64,000 nt of DNA, from NCBI GenBank assembly GCA_022605405.1, contig JABYQQ010000016.1:558001-622000 (forward strand), given 5' to 3'. This DNA comes from Earliella scabrosa. Taxonomy: Eukaryota; Basidiomycota; Agaricomycetes; Polyporales; Polyporaceae. Each line of letters opens with the position of its first letter. The stretch's first letter is position 1. The position numbers were made by a program, and so were the translations under genes. This document shows, one piece after another, positions 36,178 to 48,207 of the stretch. The notes below the pieces were generated by a model. It did not search any database, was not told the DNA's origin, and worked only from the letters and a program-made list of their open reading frames with translations.

Positions 36178-36889
36178 TTACGCAGCCTCGATTTCGGCAA
36201 TGTACTTCTTGGCTTCTTCCGTGTCCGCACGCTTGAGGATCTATTTTCGTGGCCACGTTCAGTCGATCCCGCAGCAAGACGACGCGCCCGCGGCGCACGA
36301 CAGTGTCGCATCGCGTCGGGGGCAGCGGCGGGGCAGGCGGGCTCACCTCGAGCAGCTTCTCGACGTACTTTGCGTACGCGTCTTCTGCGGACGTGCCCTC
36401 GACGCTCTTCCATGCGTCCCTGTGAGGCCAATCAAGGGTCTTCTGTTAGCATCTACCGATGCCAACCGGCGCTCGCACGCCGAGGCTGCGGACAGGAGCG
36501 GGGACAAGCGACGCACCACTTGGCCTTGCCCACAAAGTCAAGCATGCCGGGGCGAGACGTGTTGACGTCGCCGACGGTCGCTGCGGTGGATGGAGGCAAC
36601 GAATCGCATTAATCCGAGCCTGCGATCAAATGAACGCGCGCCGCTGTGCGGTGCGGTCGAGCGACTAATGGGACTAACCCTGCTTGTAGTACTTGTAGAA
36701 CTGCGGGCGGAATCGGCGAAGGCGGCAAGGGGGGTCATGGCGCGTTAGTCAACACGGCGTATTACTATGAGGTGGGATGGGGCGGCGGAGACGCACGAAG
36801 AGCTGCTCGTCCTGGGTGGGCTGGATGGGGCCCTCCTTGGGGAGGCTCTGGACGATGGCGACGGCTTTGTCGAACTTGGCCTTGGACAT
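36178..36889 (-). CDS. ACB1: Acyl-CoA-binding protein
   Basis: Cytosolic carrier of C12-C22 acyl-CoA esters that buffers and transports products of fatty acid synthesis. Five short exons in transcription order: 36889-36797, 36700-36679, 36580-36517, 36419-36347, 36240-36178; 104 residues. The family signature is reassembled only after splicing: DEQLFFYKYYKQATVGD, then [16 protein letters not shown] and [15 protein letters not shown]. Exon 2 is only 22 nt (FYKYYKQ plus one base), and the Trp codon of GKAKW is split by an intron. The start [10 protein letters not shown] and the end [10 protein letters not shown] are as expected. Size is slightly above the usual 86-92 residues, from a longer C-terminal helix. 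Because the exons are tiny, automated finders can miss this gene. Confidence 0.96.
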
Positions 36890-39800
36890 GGTGGATGGTG
36901 TTCAAGAGGTGGGAGGGCGCGATAATGATCAGTGCGGACGAGCGTGGACGCGTCATGCCCCACGGATCGCCATCTGGGGCCATCGCCCGCATCGAGCGTC
37001 CCAATCGGGCACATCCCGATCCCCTCGATCGCAGCGCGGGAGGACCCGTACTTGATCTCCAGCGACGCCTCCCTCGATCTCCCGCGTCTGCACACCGACG
37101 CCAGCTGCCCACCGTGCGCACTCAAAGTAGTCGCTCTCCAGTCCGCCCATGCCAATGGCCGGCGTCGCGCCCCCCCCGCACGCATGGCGCCCTGCACCCA
37201 CGACCTCTGCTCGACCCGGTCCGGCCTCCCCCGCCGCCCGTCCAAAGACGGTAAGAGAAGCGCACTCGCCGTGATCACTGCTACTGCACGCCCCGGGTGC
37301 TGTCGCGAACGCCCTCGCGGCCCTTCGAGCTTCCTCAGCCCCATCCGTGCACCCGTCGCAGTCAGTCACCTCACATGTACACTGTACAGTCACCACCAAT
37401 CACCAACTCGCCAACGTCGGCGACCCACGGGGCTCGTCGCAACCTCCGCCCAAGCTCGGAGCATGCACTAATGACCTTTGGAAATTCCAGCCAATTCCAG
37501 CTCGCGCGTACGTAACGCGCAGACGGTCTTCGAGGTCCCAGCCCAGTTGTTTGGTCCTCTGCATTCGAAAGGTGCGCCTCCAACAGAATGCTGAACAGGG
37601 GCGGGGCTCGACTGACCCCACTCGTATCGCACCACCGTTCACTGGCACTCCGAACGTCCAGCTTACGGCAGCCCAGCCCCTGGCCAGCCCAGAGGCGGGC
37701 ACTTCGATGCCCCGGACCCTTTGGGCGCAGCCTGCGCGCGCCCGCCAGTGACATCCATCTTACATGCGATACGAATGTTGGAGGTCCGGGCTCGCGCCTT
37801 CCTCACGAGGATCCGCTCAAGGTTCAAAAGGATCAAACCACAGGCGTTTCATCCTGGACGCCCGACACTGGCTGCCTGGTGCCCTACCCGTCCGACGCCG
37901 CCGCGTCGCCATGTCGCGATGCCCTGGGCTGGTGCGCACGGGGCTTTCAATATGATCTATATTCGCACCATCAGCCGTCACTAAGGAGGCTCGACGGAGT
38001 TTAGGGTGGAGGCTCGAGGCTCGAGACGCGTGTCCGCCTGGCAAGTACTTATTTCTGCATCACCACATCGGCACCAGTAGCACTTAACTCCACTCGGTAG
38101 ATACAGACATAGTGACATATTTGATGCCGACACGCCGCGCAGCCCACATCGCAAGTTACCGCCAGTCCAAGCACACAGTCTCTCGGAACGCGCAGCGTCC
38201 GGGCGTGCAATGCCGCCGATCCAGCGCTCCGACGCGAGCTTCCAAGCATTTCATCACGTCGACGGTCGCACGAGCACGAGCGACAGCGTCGCTGAGATCC
38301 GCCATCGGGACTATGTGCTTGGGCCCGCCAGCGACTACGCTCGCCGCCGGCTCGCGCAGACGACTGCAGCCCCATCCTCGCCACGCGCGTGGGCTGGACT
38401 AGCAGTATGTAGGAGGCGTTTGTGTGCACGGCTGCAGTGCACTGGCGACTTCCGGTGCGTCGTCTACTGAACGGCGGCGGCTCCTCCACGGTCCACGATC
38501 GCGCGCTCACCGCTGACGAGCATGCTACGACTCTAGTCAGAGTATGTATGTCATGAATACAAGTGCACAAGTACATGGCACCACGCATGCTGGACCGCCC
38601 GCTTTCAGCTGTCACGGCGGCAAACCCTGCCATGCGTGGTGGCCGCCCGCCGTAACTCGCTCGCACCACCCCGAGAACAGAAAGGCCCTGGCGTTCCATC
38701 CTTCCATCGACCTATCGTTCTATCGTTTTGCGCTGGTGTCGAGCGCCGGGGCGATATCAGTGACAGGCGCGTACGTACCCCGTACGGCAGCGCTCCCCGC
38801 TGGGAGACCGTCCCAGAGTAGAGTCTATCCAGCTGCTGGCTATCCCGGTCGGCAGTACTGCCTGCTGAGTGAGGGAGTGATTCGGTCAATAGCGCGATCG
38901 CGAAGCGTCATGGACGCCTAGGTCGGGCTATGACTCACCCCCGCCAAGCGAAGCATGGACGACGAGGGCGGGGCTGACTGTACAGCGTACGAGTCCGATA
39001 TCCCGATGGAGGGATGGAGGGAGGCTGGGGTCACGGTCGTTGTTACTGGCAGGTGAGTGAATCTGCAGCCCGTTCTGGAGAGCTGATCCATCTGTTGAAG
39101 GACGCGGGCTGGCACCGTTGGCATGCTTCGAACCTCGCTTGGCCTTGCCATGGTGCGGACGATGTGTGCGGATGGTGCGGCTCTTCCTTCGCTGGGCTTG
39201 GGCTAGGTTCAGGAGCAGAGAAGGTCGCCATAGCGAGCTCGCTGCGTGCTCGATGGACGGGGACGAGAGCTGCCCATGGTTCACGTCTGGGCTGCAGAAG
39301 GAGTCGGCGGCGCTGTGTAAGTTTGCGCGTACGTACAGCCTTCGTCAGTAACCACGGTTCTAACCTGCCTTCCATGCTGGTGCCCAACAGCTCACTACCT
39401 TCCTCCCCCTTCCTCCTCTGCCTTCTCGCTCTGAGCGATGGCCACGGTGGCGGCAGGGCGCGGACCTTCATGGCTCACGATCGTTGGTCTACGGCCACGC
39501 CATCCCCCAACTTCCCCTTCTCTGACGTATTTCCAGTCGTTGGAAGTTGCCGGCGGACACCACAGGCACTCAGAACTCATGTCTCAGGACTCAGGCCACA
39601 GACTGCAGGCCCCCGACACACCCTGACACCCGATCCATCCCTCTCGTTCTTGGCAGAAGCACTGACAGTGTCGACCAACACTCCTGCGAGTTATGTCAAC
39701 TGTCAGACATGGGCGCCGTTTGGGCTCGTTGCCCTCGGAGGAAGCAGCAACCCACTCGCGCTTCCTCGCCATCTATGTCCGCCATCTACCGTCTGTCATC

Positions 39801-42800
39801 TCGTGATATGTCTTGCAGGGCTTCTACACCACCCGACATGCCTCCTGGCGCGGCGAATTGAATGTCCAGGCGCTGAATATCAATATGTCCAACAGGCGTC
39901 AGGACCACATGCAAGACAGAACAACACCTGCGCGAGTGGGCGCTGCGTCTCGCCTCACTGCTCTCGCATGCCGTCCGGGGCAGGTGTAACGTTCAGCCCT
40001 CCCGCCGGCACACATCTCATTCATCCATGACACAGCTGGGTGTGAACGTGTGGCGGGTGTAGCGCGCGAGTGGGCGTTGCGAGCACGGGGTTAGAAGCAA
40101 GCTCTGACCATGGTGCGTTCGCCCCTTGTCCCTTGTCCCTTGTGGTGTCCCATTCCTGCGTTCTTGTGTTCCATTCAGCGCCACCGGGTCCCGGGCCGCG
40201 ACACAAGCGCCCTCTATCATGGTGAACGTGCCGCAAGCCAGGGTGTACTGTACATCATACTTATGGCAGCGAGCGCGCGCTATGCTGGGGAAGCAGGGCA
40301 GAGAAGGGGATGGGGTGGCATGTGGTCCCGTGCCCCCCGCCTGCTGTTGAGCTTCTCCCGTAACCTCCTACTGTTGACCCGACCCGAGAGAAGGCGCGTT
40401 TTGCGGTGGTAGTGACTGTTCCCTTGATAGTGCGGCACGGTCGTGACGGGTGGGGTGTCCGTGCATCACGATTAAGTGTCCAGCGGCGTCAAGTCTCCCT
40501 GTTCCCTGTCGATGCTCTGCGCGAGTGGGAGCTTGTGCCCTGTGGACCCTCCTCGCGTCGCTAGCGCGCGGGTGGTTCGGGGGGGGCTTCGAGCGCCGGT
40601 CACGTATGGTCACGAGGGATGGGGATGTGGGGACGGTGGATGGCTGGGACGGCGCTCGTCCCTTGTTCGACGTTGAGCGGCTCGAGTCGGATGTCGACTG
40701 GGTTTGATGATTGGTAGATTGACCGCCCGCCGCGGGGTGGGCTGAGAGTCAGGGAGCCTGAACTTTGCGCGCACAACTTCTAGCTCAGCGAACCTCGGCA
40801 CGGACCCACGCTGGCAGGCGACGGACGGGATAGGCAATATTGCTCGGCAAACCCGCCATCACGAGCCAGGGTTAGGCTCGCTTCTGGCTTCTGGCTCATT
40901 CCTGCCCGCTGCACTCAGCCTGGATGCGGCGGTTTCTGCAGTCTACTGGACGTCCGCGGATTAGCGGTGTCGCTCGTCGAGGGCAGCCAAGGGTCTCGAC
41001 TTGCCGCCGACGGATGCATTTGGGCAATACAAATTCGCCCATTCAACTTGTCATCAGTGCTGGTGCTACTAGCGTGCTGGGTGCACTGACGGCGGCGGGT
41101 CAAGGGCGGGCGGGCGCGGAGGTTTTATGGACGTCATTTCGTTGATGCTCTCGCTTGGAAGGGGACAGGGACGGGTCTATTCTATTTGGTCGCACTCGGT
41201 AGGTAGACATGTCCGCCTGGACCGTGCCCTAAGTCCTACTCTGTACCCTATGCGTAACAATTTTTCTGCTAATGTAACCGGTACTCGATACTAGGACAAG
41301 CTCGCGGCTTCAGAACGCACCGAGCGGCAAGCACGATGCGTGCTACGTGACTTCCACCGGGCTACAGCGGCCAGTCATACTACAATCTTCGCGCAGCACC
41401 CGTAATATTGCAAGCTTCGCGAAAACTTTCCGGCCGTTTGCCGTGCGGATGACCAAACCTGGTGGAGACAGTCTAGGATAGCTGGGTACCTATCCTATTC
41501 ACCGTTACTACACCATCACTACGCCTGGATATGCGTATGAATGAAGTGGACCCTGGGCCCTGCGGTCGGCTGACGCGCAGGATGCGGGATGATAGGACAT
41601 AGAAGCGTATCACACGTAAGGGAGCACGGGATAACCGCACCGTGGCCTGCCGGGGTGGCCGCCGGCTCCTGCTGAGACCTGAGGCCTGACTCCTGGGGCT
41701 TGTCAACCGCTTCGCGGGGGGTTTCTGGGACGCGCGACAGCTCGTATCAGACGGTGATCAGGGTTATTGCACTAGTGGCCAGGATGTGGGGTAATATACA
41801 ACTAGCACACGACAGCGACGAGCGGTGTACAGGTCCCGAACGGTGACGACACCTGCATATTCGTATTGGGTCGAGTGAATACTTTGCCTGCGACTCCAGC
41901 GGGCGGCTGAGACTGGGAAGAGTCCGAGTCGGGACGGACGGGACAGCCTTTGAGCCCGTCTTCCAGTCTCCATTCTGACATGGCCCGACGCGGTGGCTGG
42001 CGGGTAGAAGCTTCATGTCCTGCGAGGAAGTCAGGCTGATACACTGATGTGCGCACGGCGCAAGAGAGCATCCGCCCCTCGTGCATGTGCGCCCGGTGGG
42101 TTAACTTGTCAGACAGCCGGGGTGCATGATTCTCCCGAAGGATCATCTCTGCCCCACCGGGCAGCGACCGCCACTGGCAGTGCGCAATATCCGATGGTGT
42201 ACGGGGCTCGGGGGCAACGCGCGAGTCAGTGACCGTAGTCCGTAGTCCCAATAGCAAAACGGTGATAAGCACGCACTCCTGCCGTTCCTGACTCTGCGAC
42301 CCTAGTAGGCATTAGTCACCAGACCCGGGGACATTGCAAGCGGAAGACGTGCCATTCTAGTAGTCACAGACGCCGCCCACACTGCGGATACACATACATA
42401 TGTAGTGTACGGAAGTATGGATGTGGGCACTTGCTGCATGGAGCAAGGGAGCACGAGAGAAACCTCCCGCTGCGGGCGCGAGGCACCGGCTGCTCTCGGC
42501 GGCATAGAGACGATCTTTTGGAGGCGTGACAGGCGAGGCCCAGCCCTGACAGAACTTTGTGCAGCCTGACCCGCCCGCGCACGCGGCGCTGCGTGGTGCA
42601 CGAGGATACTCGACAGAACGAGATCGCGGGCACGCGCCGGTCGTGCACCACTGCCCGAGCCTGCGAGTGTGCCGGAACTCAATTCGTGGTCTGCGTTCGA
42701 CGCGAGCGTTTGGCCGTGCGCCTCATGTGTCGGTGGACATGAGCGTCCGTGAACGGAAGGAGGAGAAGACGGCTGCGAAGAGGAAGGCGAAGGGGAGCGT

Positions 42801-44648
42801 AGAAAGGTGCCCATTACCCGATCGAGGACGCACGGCCGGGGAGACGTTGACGGGAGAGTGACAGGGCACGTTGCGCGCGGCAGTGCACGCGGCCGGGGCT
42901 CGCCTGGAATGTGGTCTGTGCCATACTTGCGACATGGGCGGCCTCCGGAGGGAGTTACAGGCACGAGGACGACGAGGATACGCAGGAGGGCGTCGTTTGG
43001 TCGGAGATACCTCGCTGCTGGGTGGGCCCTGTATGGTTCGCGTGGGCCGGCAGGCGGAGAAGGTTCAATGCACTCAAGGTTATAGACTCGAGTTCCCAGG
43101 CTGGGTGCAGGCAGCTGCAGGATCGGCGCACGGGCGGGTGGCCTATTCCTGTGCGCTTCTTATCGCGCTATCGTTCGCAGGCCGTGCGCGTCTTGGACGT
43201 TCCTGCACAGCGCACGACACCGCGATGGTGTGATTGCAATCGCGTGCGTGCTGGTCGGCGTCATGGGGCCTCCAGAGGCGCTGTTCCAGTCCGCTGCGGG
43301 GCCCTGGCGAAGCTCGAAGCGGGTGACATTGTGCGATATTACTGTGCATGTTCCAACGCTTCTTTGGGGAGTCAATAGGCCAAGGAGCGGCGGAGAAACG
43401 CACTGGGGCGGTTCGGGAGTGCGGCCGCCTGGGAGCGGTGCAATACTGGGATCGGAAAGGACAACGAGGATCAGCTGGACCCTGTGAGGCCGGAGGGGGA
43501 CGAGTCAGGACAGGTGGACTTTGGAGGAGCAGCGCAGCTGATACTGTCATGCAGTCATACAGCGGTCGGAACGGGCCAGAAGACTCGCGACGCATCGAGG
43601 AGAGACCACCGATGGATCGGGAGAATCGCGCGGGCTGGCAGCTCGCAGCAATGCACACCCGCGCAACGCGTCAGGGACTAGAGTCTGGGGAAGAGAACAA
43701 TGCAACGGACAACGCGGACAACGGAGGGGCGGGTTGGAGACTCGAAGTGTCTTGTTTTCGCGCTAGTGCGGGAGATGCTGCCCGCATGCGACTCTGCCGA
43801 GCTTCCAGGACTCGACAAAGGAAGAGAGAGGGTGCTGCCTGATGCGTGCGTGCATGGGAGGATACGGCCCGACGGCCGTGCAACGAGGCAGACCGCACGC
43901 CATTCGTGGCCGCCAAGACGGCGGGAGGATGGAAGAGACGAGTGGGCAGCCCGGGTCCGGAGCGGTGAATACATGGGTCCGTCGTCTGAAGGAGGGAAGG
44001 TTGGTAGATGTGGGTGTATGGCGTCCCCTCCGAGCGATGATGGGAAGTCTGACGACCAGCTGGCCACATTCTGAGCCGTTGCATGACGTTTCAATGGAAG
44101 AATGGTGCGAGGATTTCCTTAGTTGCGGATCCACCTTCTCACTGTCACAGAGGCGCACGGCCTGGGGCGGCCTTTCTGCCCGCGAACATGCTCAGATGGT
44201 CGGTTATGCCCCCAATGAGCAAAATCAAGAATTCCGGACTTACATTATCGTCTTGATTTCGGCGAGACAGGATTGCAGCGAGACAGGAAGAGGCTTCATA
44301 TGCAGGCATCATTCCTACGGCGGTGGTTCAACAACAGGCACCCACCCGTGGCGTTGTGTACCACCATCGACTTCGGCGGTGAGCGCCCTCTTCCCCGATG
44401 TGTTAGAGATTGGCGCCATCGACCGCGCCACATGGGCGGGTGATCACTCTCCAGAAAGCGGAGCTATGCGGAGCCCCAACCTGTCTGCTGGCAACCGCTT
44501 ACCTTGGATCGAACTCCGCCAGCTCCGACATGGCTGATCATGCCCGAAGCTGATCTGGGCGACGACGAAGCAGTCTGTCCCGTCTTCCGACCTCTGTCTG
44601 CCTACACTCGCGTTCGTCTCGTCGACAGAGCCCCGCACGGTTCCCAGC
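36890..44648. other. Region of 7.8 kb without recognised gene
   Basis: Upstream of ACBP and of the PH-domain gene, so two promoters lie at its ends. Frames of up to 338 codons exist (for example an ATG frame at 39014-40030), but translations are Arg/Ser/Pro/His-rich with no domain, membrane or repeat pattern. No tRNA, transposon terminal repeat or integrase motif was recognised. Confidence 0.5.
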
Positions 44649-46461
44649 ATGTCCTCCTCGCGCTCAGTGCCGCCTCCGTCGCTCCAAGAGGTCACTCGCA
44701 AGCTTTCTGTGCATTCCGTCAAGCCGAATGTAAAGGTACCGTACCGCGCAGCGCGCCTTCCTTCTGCATGTGCTCTCCCAGGGGGGCCAGTTGCGGGCCT
44801 CCTATACTCCAAGTTGTGCTGACGCTGGGATGGTTGGCAGCAGAAACCTACGCTCAGCTCGGTTGCGGTGTCCGGGACAGAATCGGACTCGGACTCGGTA
44901 TTCTCGCCCGATGTCATCCCGCCCTCCCCGATGCCCACCACGCCCCACGCTGCTGCCACCTCATCGCAGACCCCGCTGACGGTCATTGCGGAGCGCCGTT
45001 CTCAGAGCGGCGCCGAAGAGTCTGAAGATGACGAGGATGACGAGGAAGGAGGGTGGAGAGCTCAGGACGTTACTGGCTCCTCACGCGGATCGTTGGATGA
45101 GACGGTCATCAAGGCTGGCTATCTCTGGAAGAAGGGCGAGCGGAGAAAGGTATGTCGATGCTCTGTTCTGCGCTTTCCATGCCCTGAATTTGCTCGCACT
45201 CGCGCTCCCCCTCCCTTCCGGCGTTCGCTCTGCTGTTCGACGCGTATCTCGATCCATGCGCCAATCCCGCCGTATGTCGGTTAGACGTGGAAGAAGCGGT
45301 GGTTCGTGCTGCGCCCAGCGCATCTGGCGTTCTACAAGACCTCTGCGGAATATAAGCTCCTCCGCCTGCTCGACCTGACCGAAGTCCACTCCTGCACCCC
45401 GGTCGTGCTGAAGAAGCACCAGAACACGTTCGGGCTTGTATCGCCGACGCGTACCTTCTACCTGCAGGCCGACTCTCCCTCCGACGTCCGTGATTGGGTT
45501 GCCGCAATCAACGACGCACGTCACGCTCTTCTGACGACATCGACGCGGAATTCTGCGAGCTCGCCCATCCCGATACCTACGACCCCTGGTGCCCGCCCTT
45601 CTCGCATCTCATCTTCTCCATCTCAGTCCCCGAACTTACACCAGCTCACCTCATCCGAGTCGGACGATGCGTCTCCGAATACGAAGCCGACCGTTCTTTC
45701 GCCATCATCGGGCCCAGGAGTCAGCGAGGCCGCCTCGCCTTCGAAGCCGGTGCTCTCGGGATACCTCATGAAGTGCGGATCCCGGCGACACAACTGGCAC
45801 AAGCGCTGGTTCGTACTCAGCGGCGAGAAGCTCATCTACTCCCGGAGCCACATGGTGCGTGCACGGTTTAGTCGCGGTTTTGGGTTTGAGAAGTGAATGA
45901 GCGTGGGGGAACTGACGGACATGCGTTCACAACCCGGGGCCTCCGGCGTTCCTACAGGATACGAAGCCTCACCGACAAATACCGCTGGCGCTCATCATCG
46001 ATGCGTTGGAATACGACCTTCCGCCTCACCGAAGCCACCCCAACGTCTCGGCCGCTAGCCCAGCCTCGCCTATGCTCGCCCCTGCGCCGGACGACGGAGA
46101 AGGCGCGGGCACGCACACGTTCAAGATCGTCACCACGAAGCGGACCCTACTGCTCTGTGCGCCGAGCGAGGAGGAAGAGATCAAGTGGCTGAGCGCGATC
46201 CGGGCGCTGCTCGTCCGTCGATCGGGGCAGGGCGTCGTGCCCGGGGAGGCACCAGCGAGCCCGCCTGCGAATGCGGCCGCTGGCAACGGCGGCGGCGCGA
46301 ATGCCCTTGGTGCGGCAGGGCCTATCCAGCGGCGCAGAGACTCGATCGCACGCAGGCTAAGCCTGAGTGGAGGAGGCAGCCCGCTCATCGGAGGCGGGGC
46401 TGGTGGGAGCGCCGCGGCGGCAGGCGTCCAGCATCAGCAGGAGGGGGCATCGGAACGGTAA
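44649..46461 (+). CDS. Tandem PH-domain protein
   Basis: Exons 44649-44735, 44841-45149, 45285-45854, 45958-46461; 489 residues. The N-terminal about 105 residues are Ser/Asp/Glu-rich and include an acidic run (EESEDDEDDEEGG). PH domain 1, about residues 118-225: AGYLWKKGERRKTWKKRWFV through DVRDWVAAINDA. A Ser/Pro linker follows. PH domain 2 is at about residues 285-405 (LSGYLMKCGSRRHNWHKRWF through EEIKWLSAIRALL), with a Pro/Ser insertion in its second half. Both have the basic beta1-beta2 loop (K-x-n-KKRWF / HKRWF) that binds phosphoinositides in related proteins. The C-terminus is Gly/Ala/Ser-rich. Likely a membrane-recruited adaptor; partners unknown. The exon 2 acceptor could be 3 nt later (44844), which would drop one Gln. 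Confidence 0.9.
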
Positions 46462-48207
46462 TCTCTGTGAGCGCCGTGGCGGGTCCTAGGGGCCGGAGCG
46501 AACATGGGATCCTTCGTTCTGGCTGGCGGGCGATGGCTGCGGCGACGGCGGTGAGGCGCGCATGATGAGATGGGGATGGAGGATGGAGGTGTGGGGAGAT
46601 GCATCGCATCGGGGGCTTCGCGCGCACGAAAAGTCTCGATCGGGGGCGCTGGCGGGGATCTCAGTTCTGCGTTGGACGCGCGCGCGTGCGTGTCTGTCGG
46701 GTTGTCGTGCTGGACGCCTTACGCTGTACTTACATGCTTATGGCGTTGGTTGGCATGTGGACGACGGAGGGTGGATGGGGGACGATGAAACAGGAGATGT
46801 ACGATAGTTGGCTACGCGAAGACAGACTAGGCGAGGACCGTTGGTGTCAGGATACCGGTGCGGTCGTTGGTGCGAAAGCTTGGATGGAGACTATTGGATT
46901 CCGAGTGTACAGTACGGATACTCATCATGCGGGCACGCAGCAGAACTGAACAAGTAGTACGTGAGGTGTTGGGAACGCATCTGACGAGGAGGACAGACGG
47001 GGTATGTAGCGCCGGGATCGGGAGGGTGGGGCATCTGTCGCATGTCAAGGAGAGCCGGGAGGAGGATGGCCTGATCGTGTCCGAGCGATGGATCCGAGCG
47101 ACATCGTAGAATTAGGTAAGCGCCTTGGGGAGGCAGGATTCGTCGGTGCGGCGATTGGAGTGCGTTAGGATTACCAAGAAGGCGATAGGCCACGGGGAAG
47201 CATGGACGGACGCGACTCGTGCCGTGAGCAATTTGTCCATTGCGGACTGGCCCTTGGTTTGTGTCGGCTCGTCGGGCAGGGTTCTTGGCCGCGGGCGGAG
47301 GAGGAGGAGCGGGGGCAGTCGCGCAGGGTTTGGGTGCGGGTTGTGCGCGAGAAGGCGGGGACGGAGAAAGGAAGCCAAGCGTGCGGGACATAGGACGCGG
47401 GCGGCTGGGCGTCGGGGGAGTCGCGTGGGCTGGTCGAGGGCGGGATAAGGCCGGTGTCCATCGCAGGCGTTTCGGGCAGGAGGAGCGGCGGCGGAGGACG
47501 GCAGACGCTGGCCGTCGGCGTCTGGGACGGGCTCTGAGGCGCTGTCAGTCTAGAACACGGGCACGGGCGGCAAGCCGGGTGCCTGAGAAAGAAATTGCAG
47601 GATCCGATCTCAGCGGCTGTGGGTTTTATCGGGACGCAGCTTGTGACCAGAGCAGCGGCCAGACACGAGGACGCCCCCGTTCCGCCCAGAGGGGCCCCCG
47701 CTGCCCTTTCCGCCCACAGAGTTTGAGGGCGCTCCTTCCATTCTCCAGCGGCTCTGCCCCCGTGTGCAGCGCGCACGGCACCGCAGCACGACGTCGCAGG
47801 CTCGGCGCTCGACTCAGGAGGCCACAGCAGCCCCGCAAGGCCTCCAGTGGCGGGCGACGGGCGACAGGACGTGTAATACACGCTGACTGGAGCGCGAGAT
47901 TGGATTATATGTCCAGCAGCGGTTACGTGATGCCGGGCGAGGGCGGTGTCTAGCGACGAGTGAAAATAGACGCGGACGTGGACAAGGTTGGGGTGCCCGG
48001 GGGGCACGGGATAAGGTGCGCGGTAAATAAAGCAAAATAAAGCAATCAACAGCTGGCGATTCCCACGTTATGCCCGGCGCCCAGGAGTACATAAGTGCTC
48101 TGGCTCTCGCTTCTCCCAACAACCGCCCACCACTCCCCGTCCGTCGGCGACTGTCCCTCTCCCCCTCCGCGATTATTTGTACTCTACATCCTCGACAGCC
48201 CCCACTC
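46462..48207. other. Intergenic region upstream of the first Zn2Cys6 gene
   Basis: No recognised gene. A long frame on the minus strand (47171-48049) has no ATG at its 5' end and a low-complexity Pro/Ser/Arg translation. The AATAAAG motif occurs twice near 48024-48043. Confidence 0.5.
48088..48095 (+). promoter_or_regulatory. Possible TATA-like element of the Zn2Cys6 gene
   Basis: TACATAAG lies 113 bp upstream of the chosen start (48208), followed by a C/T-rich leader. If it is the core promoter, the upstream in-frame ATG at 48070 is not in the mRNA and 48208 is the true start. Confidence 0.3.

Noticed and set aside
39014..40030. 338-codon ATG frame on the plus strand
   Set aside because: Same reasons; the translation has no conserved-looking segment and no splice support.
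47171..48049. 292-codon frame on the minus strand upstream of the Zn2Cys6 gene
   Set aside because: It opens with TTG and has no ATG near its 5' end; the composition is that of non-coding DNA.
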